Of a DNA stretch of 64,000 nt, positions 36,421 through 49,656 are shown in pieces. The first letter of the stretch is position 1. Every line of letters begins with the position of its first letter. Position numbers and translations under genes: made by a program. This stretch comes from Apostichopus japonicus. Taxonomy: Eukaryota > Echinodermata > Holothuroidea > Aspidochirotida > Stichopodidae. The stretch spans positions 28,357,341 through 28,421,340 of the forward strand of contig NC_092575.1 in NCBI RefSeq assembly GCF_037975245.1. Reading direction: 5' to 3'. The notes below the pieces were generated by a model, which did no database searches, was not told where the DNA came from, and saw only the letters and a program-made list of their open reading frames with translations.

Positions 36421-36899
36421 ATTCAACAGCTCGGTCATTGAATGATTCAGCAAAGAAAGAGCGTAACCATATCGAGAAAATTCGAGATATTATAAGAAAG
36501 GAACAAGGTGTTACTCTTGCCAGTAGATTGACCTCAGCCCCATGCTAGTATCCCAGTCACTGAATCACAGACTGGTAAGACCTATGCCCCCCCCCCCCGC
36601 CTTAGACTATACTAGGCATTATATAATTATATATAAATGGATGGTGATGCCGTGTTATGACTCATAAGGGTATGTAGGTCACTTCTTTGAAAGGCTTCGC
36701 GGTTTCGGTTTCACGGTTTCGGTTCTTTCCGTGGTGTCCTTCAACCATTCCCAAGTACTCTTTCACAACAATCCACCACTCCCCGTTAGTTTCTATATAA
36801 TACTATGAATAATAGTGTTTCCAAATGAAATTCGATGCGGGCATGTTCGGAATAACTTAATCTAGACTTGTATCAATTTGTTGACTGAGATTAAAATAT

Positions 36900-37120
36900 A
36901 TCCAATAGAAGAGCTACATCTGAAGGATATGTCCATGTAGTAGAGGTATACATGAAGGGTATATCCATATAGTCGAGCTATACTACAAGCATAATATCCA
37001 AGTAGTAGAACTATATTCAAACATATATCTATGTAGTAAAACTACTTCAAGGTAGTACCATGAAATAATGCTATACATGAAGAATATATCCATTTAGCGA
37101 GGTATAAAAGAAAATATATC
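36900..37120 (+). repeat. Degenerate 40-60 bp tandem repeat
   Basis: ATATCCATGTAGTAGAG followed by CTATACATGAAGG-type segments recurs about five times with heavy divergence. Confidence 0.6.
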
Positions 37121-37899
37121 CGTATCAGATGTAGGCCTGCCTAATCATTTAAATCATTTAATTCGGGGTTTATGTTGTAAACTACCAAACTGACAACTTG
37201 ATCCGACAACGTTGAATGTGCGTATGTCGTTCACTTCACCTCAAATGAAAAAACTATATACAACTGCACATGATGCATACAGAATGTCTACAAAAGTTTT
37301 CTGTATTTTTGCTTTAAATAAAATAAAAAAGTTCATAATATTTGGTAGTTGTCTCTTTTTTGTTCACTTCTTATCTGTACTGTAACAGAATGTGTTTGAG
37401 TGCTGCATGCATTTCGTTTGAATTTCCTCTTTTCTTAGCGAGATTTTTACCTTACCACTGGAATATACAGATCGTTGTGCAACTTGTGCCTGTCATAAAG
37501 GCTCCTTTTGGGAGTTTTAAGAACTGAATGAAAACATGCAAAACCCAGTTGGATTGACTTAGTGGCGTGCTCAAGGAGGGCAGTCGGGGAAATGGTTCAG
37601 TTGGGGATTCTGCATTTAGCCGAGGACGAATTGGACTATTACTGACGGATGTACCCCCCACCCCACCCAATTATTAGCCTCACACAAAGTATTTATTGGC
37701 AAAACATTGAGTTTAGGGCTACTCATATAGATCTAATTAGTCTAAGTATGCCCCTTAACTAATGCATTATTTGACACCAGGATAGCACCCCTCCATTATA
37801 CATCCCTTCATTGGATTGTACAGCAAAATATTAGAGAGAACCAGCCAGAATGAACACAACAGTAAGATCAGGCGCGTATCCAGGATTTTCAAACCCGGG

Positions 37900-38015
37900 G
37901 GGCGCGAATTACTATCTAAGCGGAGCGCCACCATCAGTTGGCGCGCAGCGTACAAGAAAATTTCTTGTTTTGAAACCCCCCAGATCACCGGAAACGGCAC
38001 TTCTCGGGCTTGAAA
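37900..38015 (+). repeat. GC-rich core repeat, copy A
   Basis: Core CTATCTAAGCGGAGCGCCAC, then a GTTGGCGCG[CA]AGCGTACA segment and CCCAGATCACCGGAAA. The same core recurs near 38620, 39344, 39432 and 49708. Confidence 0.75.
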
Positions 38016-38556
38016 TGACCAACCAGATGTACACTTTTTGCCTGAGAACCAAGTATTTCCTAATAGTTTTTTTTTCCATCCATATCCTTTTTGAAGATTG
38101 TCAACCCGGCACACATCATGTTCGACCTGATCGCATCTCCTGTGGGTCTTTGCTTTTGTAGGTGATTCTACGTCGCAGCCCACAATACCCGTGAGCCCCA
38201 CTTTTCAAGGTTTTAAGCCCCATATTTGTTCAGAATTTGAAAATTCACATTTCTCGTGAATAAACTCACTTCAAAACATACCCATAATGTTGTACCAAAT
38301 TTCATCTATGGACAACCAATATAGATAAAACTTCCTTCAACCCCTAACAGACCGGTCAAAATTGCACGAGTAGAGGGAAGTGTGATGTAGAATGTTGGTG
38401 AGAAATTTTCGAAAATTCAGACACAGTTAATATATTGGTGTACAAATATTAAAACCTGTTATAACGGCTATTATAAAACTTGGTTGAAGGAAATGAAAAA
38501 ATAGCAGATATTTCCGAAAGCGAACACTACACACATAGGCGTAGGAGGCGCGGCGG

Positions 38557-38937
38557 CAGTGGCGGAGCTAGGGGTATTGGTCAGGAGTGGAGAGAATGGT
38601 CTGAAGGGGCGCTTTCGACACTATCTAAGCGGAGCGCCACCACTGGTTGGCGCGTAGCGTACAGAAAATTTTTGAGTAAAGATACTCCTAGATCGCAGGA
38701 AATGACCCTTTCCGGGCCTGGCTAATTTGCAGATAAACGAAGAATAAGGTGTCATCGCCAAATTACACCAAGAAAATGTGAGAAATGTCAATAAGTAGAT
38801 GAGAGCGCAATAAAAAAGTCAATAATCTAGAATAATTAAAAAGTGGTAAAGAGCTGAAAAAGGCGCCAGCAGTCCATTTGAGTCCGTCAGGGGGGGGGGG
38901 GCATCCGCCCCCTGACCATATGGACGCTCCGCCACTG
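38557..38937. mobile_element. 381-bp hAT-like MITE, nested
   Basis: The ends are CAGTGGCGGAGCTAGGGG and GACGCTCCGCCACTG, sharing CAGTGGCGGAGC inverted. It is flanked by a perfect 8-bp duplication CGCGGCGG (38549-38556 and 38938-38945). The CAGTGGCG terminus and 8-bp TSD are hAT hallmarks. Inside is another copy of the GC-rich CTATCTAAGCGGAGCGCCAC core. The target was itself repeat-like GC-rich sequence (CATAGGCGTAGGAGG just upstream). Confidence 0.88.
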
Positions 38938-39289
38938 CGCGGCGGGGGTGCAGCCCCTAATTCGCCATTACTAATGTAAAAGAGAGTTTTGACATAATCG
39001 GACCTCCATGCTTTTTATACATCTACATGAGACATGTCGTTGTTTACATTAGCATCCCGCGGTATACTGCGCAATTTGAACGGACCGTACGGTACATGAT
39101 GGCATGCGATGTAATAACCGATGCCTGCTTATATGATATTGACATGAACACGTTGAACGCGCGCTTTGCGCGCGAAAATTTTAGGTTATTTTTTCAGGCA
39201 AGTCGGACAGTTTTGAGGCTTTTCATCCTGGAACGCCATTTTCATGCTCACTGATATAATGTGATATCTGCTGTTTGCGTTACAAATTC

Positions 39290-39620
39290 GAACAGGCGCG
39301 TAGCGAGGAATTTGCCAAGGGAGGGGCGAAGCCTGTAGGCAAATTATCTAAGCGTAGCGCCACCATAGGTTGGCGCGAAGCGTACAAGAAATTTTTGGCC
39401 GAAAATGCCTCCCAGATCGCTGGAAATGGCACTACTCAGGACCATTTGTTAGCGCGAAGCGTACAAGCAATTTTTGGCCGAAAATGTCTCCCAGATCGCT
39501 GGAAATGACACTTCCCAGGCCTTGTAAGTTGCCTCTAAGCACTTTCTATTTTGAAATTACTTAGCGATATCATTTAAAAATGCTGAATGGGGGGGGGGCG
39601 GGCGGTCGCCCCCATCCCAA
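39290..39620 (+). repeat. GC-rich core repeat, copy B with internal duplication
   Basis: It starts CAGGCGCGTAGCGAGG and carries the core GCGTAGCGCCACCATAGG. The segment GCGCGAAGCGTACAAG...CCCAGATCGCTGGAAATG is present twice in tandem (39373 and 39452), followed by a poly-G/GGGCGGTCGCCCCC block. Confidence 0.75.
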
Positions 39621-39845
39621 AATGCGTCATGTTCCCCGACGACACGGTCGAGTTCGAGACCAGCCACAGTTGGTTTCATAGCACAATTCTACACACGCAT
39701 TATGATAGACCATATAAAGTATATATATAGATCATTAGTGAGAGAGGAAAATGGAAACGTCAAAAAATGGAGTTGTCGGTGTAAGGGGTAAGGTGAGTCA
39801 CACTTTTACGAAATCATTGATCCGTCACTGGCCACCCTTCAACGC

Positions 39846-40022
39846 TGTAATGATGTCACTGTTCCTCTTTCTCTTCCCGGTGTCTTCGCGTTTTGCTTTT
39901 ACTCCCTCTTTTTCTCCTTTTTCTCTCTTTCTTCTTTTTCTTTTCCCTTCCTTCCTCTCCTTCTCCTCTTTTTTCCCCTCTTTTTCCTTTTTTCCTCTCT
40001 TTTATTCTCTTCTCTTTTTCTT
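39846..40022 (+). repeat. Polypyrimidine tract
   Basis: About 180 bp dominated by T and C on the + strand, nearly pure from 39900 to 40022. It translates as Phe/Ser/Leu low complexity and is not a gene. Confidence 0.85.
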
Positions 40023-41750
40023 ACCCGGGGGGCGCGCGCCCCCAACGCCCCCCCCCCTGGATACGCACCTGAAGATGACGGATTGGCAGAGGAGGGGCTA
40101 CTTTATAAAGGTCAGTTTGCCAGAACATCATGATCGTCTTTTTAATCCTACATTTTCCACCTGACCAACCACGCCGGTCTTCTAGTGAAATAACACGTAA
40201 CCTTAACTGAACACAAACGAGACATGTAAATATTTGTTCTTTTATTAATATTCATAATGCTGTTATTGATCTCAATTAATTTGAAATGAATCAATAACCT
40301 ACAAGAGTACAGCTTTATAGAAATATTGCACGTTAAAACTGAATGGACATGCCAGCTTGAATCGAGAGGAAACGCCTTGTATCAGTTAATAGTGTATAAT
40401 TAGATGCATGGAGTTTGTGCAACGTCTTCGGATCTGCATCATTTTCATATCATGGGTCATTGAATACTATGTTCAACCACACACGAATACATGAACACCA
40501 CGGTAACATACCATATACGTGTCGAGTCTGTGTCACAAGACAAGGTTTATGCTTCGAAAAAAAAACACCACAATAGCTGTAGAAATAGAAGTTAAAGGTG
40601 CTCTCTTATTCAATGATCCGTGCATTTTCAATACTTCTTAGATCCGATGATGAATTTTTAACCAAATTATCAGTTTACCAGACATCTAGTACGAGTACAA
40701 CATCATTAAGCACTATATTGTACTGTAGAACACCTCGATACCAAAATCATGTGCAGCATTATGTTCCCCTTGTAGGGGAACCGTGATACACACCTGACGA
40801 TGGTAACACCTGACACAGTCACAATGTAAGGGGATTGGGGTTGAGAGCAGATCAGTCGTTCTGGTTTTTGTGCCCAGGTTCTTTCTGGGGGGACTCTTCT
40901 TAAACAGTACATCGAGTACGAGTAATAAATCCACGCTGCAGGAGAGTACGAGTCCGCACAATTATGTAAGGATAAGATTGAACACAAGCACATACTTACT
41001 ACCAGTCTGCTGGGTACGTCATCTGAAACTGTAAATCTATACCGAGCGAACATCCGCTTTGACAAACCATTTCACTTTATAAATACGGGTGACTGAATTT
41101 TAAGAGAATAAAACATCGCGTATAAATTATTAGAATTTCACATAATAGATTAACCGTTGCTCTAGATGCATGGTGGGCGTATAAGAGATGGCTGCCCCAT
41201 GAACAGAGGAGGGGCGTCCCATCATGGGCGTAACAGGTGGCTCCACCATGGACGTGCTAGGCGGCCCCTAAGAAACCCTTAGGAAGAGTTCAAAACACGG
41301 ATATGGGCCCTGTTGTAGCTGACAAATAGCTAGATGGGTGGTCAATGGCTACCATTATTGACTATGAATCTGCTACAAACTCACATAATGTACACTTGGG
41401 CGCAATCTTCAACAAGCATTTGGTTCCCACTCTATATCAGCATTTTCATTCATGGAGACATTAATCCTCCTAATTTAACACTCCTAATTATTTAGAAAAA
41501 TTTGTGAAAGTTTTTTTCATTAATCAGTGCAAGAACGAGTTTCATAAATATACAAAGAAAAAGAGAACAAAATATCCATGCAGGAAAATAAGATTTTACG
41601 AATAAATCACTCTTTCTCTCTCTTTCTCGACCACATCACCAGCGGTTACATAAAAGATCAACACACATCAGAAAATATTTTAATATGGAATCATCCGAAA
41701 GAAAATAAACATTAAGATTAAGTTCTGTGCTTGCATACTAATGAATAATG

Positions 41751-41887
41751 TTAATCCCCCATTACATTAATCCCCTATTAATTTAATCCCCGTTATATTA
41801 ATCCCCTATTAAGTTAATCCCCCATTATATTAATCCCCCATTAAGTTAATCCCCCATTAAGTTAAATCCCCCATTAAGTTAATCCCC
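41751..41887 (+). repeat. TTAATCCCC short tandem array
   Basis: Nine or ten copies of TTAATCCCC[CT]ATTA[AC]-type units, 14-18 bp each, with variable C-run length. Confidence 0.85.
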
Positions 41888-42506
41888 GAGAAACACATCT
41901 TCATCCACATACTACATTTCAATGCTTGCAAACTTTCACAAACAACCGTCTATTTAAAATATTTTGAAACATTATAACTAATGTTTTAATAACAGATCAA
42001 CTTTCCACTTTGTAGTAAGTTTGTATCTTCCTACTTAATATCAGCATGAAAACATAAATATGGGGGTTGTTGTATAATCCATGTTTTTTGTACATATTAA
42101 AATTGAAATAACTGATGTTCAAGGTCATTAAATTGCATTTTTATTGAAGATAAATGATAAAATATTCATGAATGCGTGACAATTTTAAGTCTGAATAGGT
42201 GTTTAACTATTGGGTGTACCAGGATACTATCCAGTCACATATTGAAGGCAGTAGGTCTCCCTTACCATCACAGAGTAATCTTGACTTATGCACAATTCAA
42301 ACTACAAATTACTTAATTTTCAATAATGTCAACAGCAATATGTGGTTTCTGCTTGTTGGTTGGGGGTTAAGGGGGAGGGGGTTTGAGGGGGTAGGGAAAA
42401 TTTGTTTGCATTGAATAAAGAGTGAAGGAGTTGCTTGAATTTAAGCTAAAGCTGTAACTGGGAATGATCAACGATTGAGATTTTGATAGTGGAATGTGAT
42501 CACAGT

Positions 42507-45497
42507 TCAATCCGATTTCCTTTTAGCTCCACTGACTAGACTCCACTTCCAAACATTTATGAGAAACAAGAGGCTGTTGACAATGTATGTTGATATGCAC
42601 ACTATGCAGGCATCTTCTAAGACAAAATACAGGATGAAAGCAAGATAAGCACAGCCACCCAGAGAGATAACGCTGGTCAACAGCTGGAACAAAGCACCAT
42701 TCTTGGAGTGGACGGTACCTGTCGACAGAGTACAAAAACAGATTGAATACAAAAAAAAAAACTTCTTCAGTTTTCTAGTACAGTTTGCAACAGTTGAGAA
42801 ATCACTTGATTCTTTTACAGATCACAATCAAAGGCATTGAAGACTCGCCCGTGCGGCCATCTGAAAAGGTTAACTTTCTGTTGCTTACAAGTGACGTTTT
42901 GTTCGTGTCGATACAAAATGCAGACAGTACAGTAATGAAACAGGATACCTTGTTATCTTTAGCTGGACCTGAGATGTCCATCACTGTATCGTTTATACAC
43001 TGTGCTGTGGGTATTGACCGCAGCTGTATTTAGTGACTGTACACTACTGTAGTGTGTATTTGCAAGCTCTGTGTGTGTATTTTCTGGGATCGATGGTGGT
43101 GTTTAACACTTCTGTTACACCTAATTCGAAACTAGGTCGAATTACCGGCATTAGACGTTTCTTTAAGAATCAGCTGTACTGTATCACTGCCCTCTGGTAT
43201 CACAACTGCTCTGTGGCAACAAACTGTAGGTATTATTGCATGACCATGTAATCATGGCTTTGCTTAAAGAATTCTAATTGATAAAAGACAACTAACATTC
43301 CATTAAAATCATTTCTAGCATCGATGGCTTCAGTCATTCAGACACAGAAACACATTATTGTGGCAGTTGCTAAGGAGATAAATGGATCACATGCAATATA
43401 CATGTAGTTAGTTTGAGCAATTTGCTTAAATATAACATAGAACTTAAACTGACTTAATGATGATATGTGTTATTTAATAGGAGATATGGTTCATGGAGAT
43501 ACATAACTTGACCCTGTCAACTGGATATTCAGCACTTTGCAATACAAAATGAAGGCTTTGTAAATAAATTGCTATTTCATAAATTAAAGCCAGTATTAGG
43601 ATATGGGAGGGAACATTTTTTGTGTGTGATCAAAGGACACAGCAGAGCATACAAACAGCTTATCTGAAAGATCATAGTTTGTTGTGCAAATTGAATAGGG
43701 AAGTCTACTTTAAATGGATAGGATGAGTTTTACACTCTAACTCCTCTCCCCCCCCCCCCCCTTCCAAGTCTGGTTGTAAACAGTCATTGAATATGAAATA
43801 ATCATTTTCTGTTTCAAGCTATGAAAAGAAATAAGTCTTAGTAGGGAAACGGCAAGTTGAATTTGGGTCTCTATGATAAAGCCACAGAAAGCTGAAGTTG
43901 TTCTCATGTTTCAGCTTATTGCTGCTGGGAAAGAAATCAGTTATCCATTTATGACAGCACTTCATGGGGAGATAAACATAAATATAACATCGCATGTTAA
44001 GAAACTTTTCTGAAATTCGAAAACAAAACAATGTGGATGGTAGTTCAACTTACATAAGTACATTTGCAAGCTGTAAAAGATAAGGCCATAGATACTATTT
44101 GGTACATTTAGAAAGCTCTGTTCGCCCAATATTGGTGTTACAAGTCCAAATCCTCTGCCGTATCTAACCACAGGGAGAGAAAAAAGATATTGCTTTAAAT
44201 TACATCTAAGAGAATGATCCAGGAAGTCAAGTCTGTAGGACAAACTCCTTACCACTGTACCTGGATATCATCTGTATTGCCACAATCAAGGCTACAAAGT
44301 CAAACAATCAACATCCATTAGTATACAAATAATGAATGGTTATGAGTGCAATAGTGCAAATATTTCATGAGTTGAAAGATGGAATGTTGAATGGAACAAA
44401 TTACATCTTTCAACTCATGAAATATTTGCACTATTGCACGAATGGAAACTATTCATTATTTTTTTTATACACCTTAAAATTTGGATATAATTGGATGTAA
44501 AATGCACTCATGCAACAGCTTGTTTTGAACAGACAGGTTTCTCTGCTCTCTTGCCATTGAAAAAAGTGCTATCAAAAAAGTATAACGCATGGTTCTATCA
44601 TCATAGCGAGCAGATTTTGCATGCAATTGACGAGCAATTGACCAATCAAATGGCCGGAATATAATTAGGCGTTGTATAAAATCCAAACATTATACACACC
44701 ATCCCCACCCACACCATTCCTACTCAAATACCTCTAGTCTTCCCAACTATAAGTTCAGCATGCTAAATTTTGCAGCCAACACTTATGACCTTTTCAAATA
44801 TATTTCCGTTCTTCCACACTGCTGAATATACAGTATGCGCGAAGGATGCTACATCAACCCCAGGAGCTCTAAAGGTAGGCCTAACGATTGGCCAAGCAGT
44901 ATATTGTGTTCATATTTGAAATACTGTGTGGTATACCCTGGGAGTATCTAGGGAACAGGCCAGCTTGGCATACTTCTTTCAGGAAAGTGTAATGCTCAAG
45001 TTCTGATAACCAATACGGAGGTAATGATTAAAATGACAAATAACACACCATAATGATGGCGAGACCTTCAATTTACAACTTGCGTATGCTACTGTGGGAC
45101 TAGGCCTAGTTCCGCGAAAGGTGACAATATGTTTTGGAAGTGTACAACTCAATATAGCCCAAGTTTATTGGGTAGGACTATATACACAGCCAGCTGGGTT
45201 ACAATTTTCTCCTTCAAAAGAGAATCATGAGGAAGGATTGGATATCCCATTTTGTTTCGGTTGATTACAACCGGTTATCGCGACGTAAATCAAAACAACT
45301 TACTTTGACGTAAAAACTTTCGAACAGCTGATTCGATCGCTTATGTCACACAAAGCTGTGTATTCCTGGTCTGTCTCCTTTTTGGTTTCGACGTGAAACG
45401 CATAAAGAGAGAGCACGATTCCAATGATGCAAAGGAGGAATCCAGAATACACCTGTACGAATGAAGCTAATGATCTAGGAGATCTCCGAGAAGGCAT
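42507..45497 (-). CDS. VKORC1L1: Vitamin K epoxide reductase, VKORC1L1-like
   Basis: Three coding exons on the minus strand: 45497-45304, 44163-44054 and 42718-42507. They give 516 nt, 171 residues and a TGA stop, close to the 176 residues of human VKORC1L1. Junctions are GT-AG and phases match. The loop cysteines are Cys50 and Cys58 ([16 protein letters not shown]) and the active-site CxxC is Cys139-Cys142 ([10 protein letters not shown]), at the same numbers as in human VKORC1L1. Other conserved pieces are [24 protein letters not shown] and [17 protein letters not shown]. The family is an ER-membrane four-helix oxidoreductase that reduces vitamin K epoxide and quinone, supporting gamma-carboxylation and antioxidant cycling. 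The first helix is residues 16-35. The CISTYIVN segment matches the TYA motif tied to warfarin binding, with Ile in place of Ala. Intron 2 contains a partial TTAA-type MITE (42830-43169). Confidence 0.95.
42830..43169. mobile_element. TTAA-type MITE, copy 2 (one end lost)
   Basis: It is homologous to 15790-16158 in inverse orientation. It starts AAAGGCATTGAAGACTCGCC and runs to ACCGGCATTAGACGTTTCTT, where the last 20 or so bases of the other terminus are missing. TTAA is not preserved at the remaining end. It lies in VKORC1L1 intron 2. Confidence 0.75.
44321..44470. repeat. 150-bp hairpin (snapback) repeat
   Basis: The left arm GTGCAATAGTGCAAATATTT plus CATGAGTTGAAAGATG (from 44346) is followed, after a loop of about 20 bases, by CATCTTTCAACTCATG and AAATATTTGCACTATTGCAC. 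The arms extend outward through AATAATGAAT / ATTCATTATT. It probably is a tiny MITE, sitting about 150 bp upstream of the VKORC1L1 exon 2 acceptor, within intron 1. Confidence 0.8.
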
Positions 45498-48400
45498 TTT
45501 TTTCGGTTAGTAGGAATAATACGAACGTTACGTTTGTTGTGATCGGTGATATACCAGTTACCACGTTGATTGTCTGTGTGATGTACATAGAATATTTGTG
45601 CTCAAGTATTACAATACGGATGTAAATACGAACCCAAATTGATGTCAATGCGAACCATGCATAGAGCCTAAGTTGAAGCTAAATCCCCAATCAATACGAC
45701 ATTCAGCACAAGATTCATGACGTTATGTACATACTTATTATTTCCCCTTTTCTGCATGTTAACACTCACCATTCTTTTGCACATGGGCGTGTCATTCTTC
45801 CAATTAACAATTACTTGAGCTAAACTAAGTTGTACACAAACAAGACTAGACAAAAACATAAATCACGTGGGAAGTAGGATTATGTAGGTGGGGGGGGGGG
45901 GAGGGTGGTCACTAGTCATGTGCCGGAAAGTAATTGTCCGTAGGTATCCGATGATGTTTGATTCTTCGGAAAGAAATAATGAATTAAGCGTTCAAATTTC
46001 AAACTAATGTTTGTGAAAATTGCCTCCATTCATTCTTTTGGAAACATTCTTTTTGATCCTTAGTCGATTCAGATGTTCTACGACATTAGACAAACTGTTC
46101 GTCTGTGTCTCATGTGCGTTAATGTGTTAATTATCTGTTGTTTCCATTTCCATTCCTCTAGGCCTATATTATTTCGAACTTTTAAATATAAGCCAAACGG
46201 GTTATCTTCTAGACAAACATATCAATTCCTTTCTTTCTAAAATGCACACTAAACATCCTTCAAAATAGCCTTCTTACTGACCAACGCGTATGACTCATCA
46301 CCTTGACCGAAAATCCTGTGGCTCTGTGCGGACAAGTTGTTTGGACTATTCCATTCATTAGGGGGGTCTTAAACGGTGTTTCTATAATTATAGGATTGCA
46401 TTAGATAAATTAATTGGTACTTACTTGCTTTTACATTTTATTCCTCGGTCATTTTCTTTAAAATAATATTAAGTTCAATAAAATATGACGTTTTGAAAGC
46501 GAAACTCGGCTGTGGCGATGTAGGTGAACACTGTGCATTGCGTAGCTGTACCCTATTGCAGAGTACAGGATACACATATTACGTAACGGCGTGCCCACCG
46601 AAGAAAGCGAAACTTGTATTTTTCTTAGAAGACATTCGATTGGATTGTACTTGGTCCGATTGAAGATAGTGGCCAATGAAAATGAATTTAACATCAATGT
46701 AAAGTTAAGAAAAAATCCTTTCCAAAACCGTTTGAACTAAATTTGTCAATGAATATTCAAAAGGATGGTTACGCAAACAAAGTACGGCTATGAAATGGTG
46801 ATTTTCTTCAGTATTTACTGTGTGTTTTCAATGAGGGTTTTGAGTTCGATATTTATTAACCTTGCATCGTAAATCACCAAAGTCCGGTGGAATTTTGAAC
46901 TGTATTGTTAAGAAAATAACAGAACTTGAGAGACAACACATTTCTCTGTTTAGTGCCGTTTGAACTAAGTTTTTTCGGTATTAACTTTTCACGCTATGGC
47001 TGTAGGAAAATGGTCTATATGGTAAAGTCATAGGCCTAAAACTGCGGCGGTCGAACTCAGTTCGCGTGCCGCACAAGGAATGGCGCTAAGGAATTGATAT
47101 GGAGATTTTGGATTTAATGAAGAGTTTTAATAGAGTTATATGTATTTAGTTCGTTTCACTGTTGTCACAGCAACCTGACTTTAAGTTTGAGAAATTCTGG
47201 TTTAATCGGCGCTGGTACCGTAGCACTCTTATATGACTTAGTCTGTAACCTTACCAACTTTCATGTAACAATAGATTAACACGGCCTACCTTATAATATT
47301 TGGGGCTGGAATTCCTGGAAAATATAGCCTACCTTAGAGCAGAGTCATTTTAGTGAATGTAATCGAAAGGACAAAGGTTACCATTGGTGATAAATTCTTT
47401 GTTTTGCAGTTTTCGTTGTTGAATAAAAATAAAACATATTTATAATTGTTAGTGGTGATAACAAAATATGACAACAATTACAAACATTTTTAAAGTGTTT
47501 GGAAATCCACTTTCCTAACATTCCTTCCCAAAAATGATTTAAGTAACCTTCTTCTCACTAATCTTCTGAAATGACGGCTTTTAAAAATACAAATTAGTAT
47601 TGCTTGTATAATCCCTAGTGAGTATAGTCTTTCCGCCCATTGAAGCCAGATGCAAGCTATTAAAGCTAAATAGCGGTAGAAATCATCAAGGATTAAGACT
47701 AACTTTCTCTTAATATGGCAATAAATCAAAACAATTGATATTCAGACGACGTAATATTATAAAAGTTAAATGAGGCAAATATATTCTTCGATTTGTGCCC
47801 TTTATCTTTCAACTCCTGTATATATCGGATATTTTCGGTATTCGTATATGGGTGAGCATTTGAGCATGTTTCAATGGACATTGTCACATTTAGAAAGATA
47901 TGTCACAATACAAAAAATACGCAACAGTTGCTAGAAACTCTTCTCTATTTCTTGGCGATAGGCCTACATTACCTCGAATGTGTTTAGTTTCCCAACCTTT
48001 GAGGGGAAATATTGAGCACGTATGCAGTGATTCTAATGACATGCAGTATATATCGAAGGGTTCATTTAAGATATGCATGTCTTACTCATTTTTTCTGACT
48101 GTTTTTATCACTTTGGAAGGCTAAATATCAGACTTGGGAGTCCGTTATCGAATTCCACAGTATATGGTACCTGTAAATGAGTAGTCGTCCACCTGATGGT
48201 ATTGTACTCGGGGCAAGTTTGAAATCTCGTATTCATAGCTCATGCTGTCGTGCTCGTACTAGTGGTGAAATACGCGGAGGAGGGCGGGGGGGGGGGGTGG
48301 CAGGGGCAGGAGCCCCCAGTCAAATATCTGTCTTGCCACCCCTCGCCTGCCTGCCTCCCCCTTCTGACGTTGGTGGGCACAACAAAAAATATTGGACGAA

Positions 48401-49195
48401 AATTACAAAATACATTTAAAGACTCAGTTAAACCAGTTCGCGGTTGACGTTAATCCGTAATTGATAACGGATGCATTTGTGTTCGCCGCAGAGGATGTTA
48501 TTATACAACACAGTTGTTTTGCAAGTGAGAAGACGTGCATGTGTGGTCCTGGCTATATTTCTTTCACAGTTGGTAAGTCAGTTTTAATAGTAGCCTATCT
48601 TTAATTCTTATTATCAAGTTATTATCTCTTTTAATGCTTCTGAATGTGATTATATCACATCAATTAAGTGCATCGTTCCACACGAACTGGACGAAATGCA
48701 ACACATGTTATCAGGATCATGAGGTAATTCTTGTTAACAAGTTGGAAACCATACTGCAGCAAAGTAATGGGTTAAATAGTTCGTATTAATTAATGACAAC
48801 TGTAAAACTCGTCCTGACCCTTACGCTATGAACAATATTGGTCAAGCAAATCTGCTATGTATCTTCCAAAGATCAAAACCACGTTTTGATGATGTGATAA
48901 AGGAAATGTGTGATGCACTTGCATACATCGAGTAAAGCAAATGTTGTGAAAACACACATTATGTACATGTATGCACATAAGAAGCATGTAGACTCAGACG
49001 TGAGTTTTGCGAATGGCAAGTTTATTTCAGTCTGTTGTGTTGGGGGGGGGGGGTAGTCCGTGGTCATAGAGTGATATACAGCCCCGTGGTCAATTAAGAT
49101 TCAATAGGAAGCAGGTTCCTTGGACCCGCACCCAAACCTCTTTCTGTACATACTTCTCAAAACCAGCGATCGAGGTGTTATAGGTATGTTTTAAG

Positions 49196-49213
49196 ATATA
49201 TATTTACATATAC

Positions 49214-49267
<54 letters not shown>

Positions 49268-49303
49268 ATATAAATACATATATATATATATATATTTAAA
49301 TAT

Positions 49304-49357
<54 letters not shown>

Positions 49358-49419
49358 GTATATATATATATCTTCAATCTCCAAAATCATTCAATTCAGA
49401 ATTTGCGTGTTATTGCCAT

Positions 49420-49490
<71 letters not shown>
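49196..49490 (+). repeat. (TA)n microsatellite in two blocks
   Basis: Long TA runs with occasional TTTA/CATA interruptions, split by about 60 bp of unique sequence (49372-49420). Tyr/Ile ORFs across it are artefacts. Confidence 0.95.
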
Positions 49491-49493
<3 letters not shown>

Positions 49494-49656
49494 TTACTTG
49501 TTGCTACAGCCCTATTTTCCTTTTTATCGGCAAACCAAATTTCATTACGGATGCGGTCCGTCTAGCTATTATTCATTTCGAAAAAAAAGTAAAAACTACT
49601 TTCGGTGAAAGTCTGTGACGTGTTTGGTGATATTAGTAACAAATTGTGACACGGTT

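Larger units (their letters stand above)
37869..40071. mobile_element. 2.2-kb composite element with 16-bp inverted ends
   Basis: The left end is CAGGCGCGTATCCAGG (37869) and the right end CCTGGATACGCACCTG (to 40071), matching at 15 of 16 positions when inverted. AAGAT is present directly outside both ends; no longer duplication is seen. Inside are the nested MITE at 38557-38937, related GC-rich blocks, and a polypyrimidine tract (39890-40022). There is no recognisable transposase. It could be one element with later insertions, or two related elements whose outer ends happen to match. Confidence 0.55.
34806..42506. other. Intergenic, repeat- and transposon-rich
   Basis: No complete gene is recognised. 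The missing last AKR exon may lie in its first part. The rest holds degenerate repeats and a nested hAT-like composite (37869-40071), listed separately. Confidence 0.5.

Noticed and set aside
39649-39665. Pol III B-box-like GAGTTCGAGACCAGCC
   Set aside because: An isolated match with no A box or tRNA-like fold found nearby.
39751-40164. 137-residue Phe/Ser-rich ORF
   Set aside because: Mostly translation of the polypyrimidine tract within the composite transposon.
47490-47729. Minus-strand 79-residue ORF resembling TM7/helix 8 of a GPCR (WLQWAERLYS, FKSRHFRRLVRRRL)
   Set aside because: No NPxxY, no upstream helices in frame, and the start codon is TTG. It could be a GPCR relic but the support is too thin.
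49178-49618. Tyr/Ile-rich ORFs
   Set aside because: Translation of the (TA)n microsatellite.
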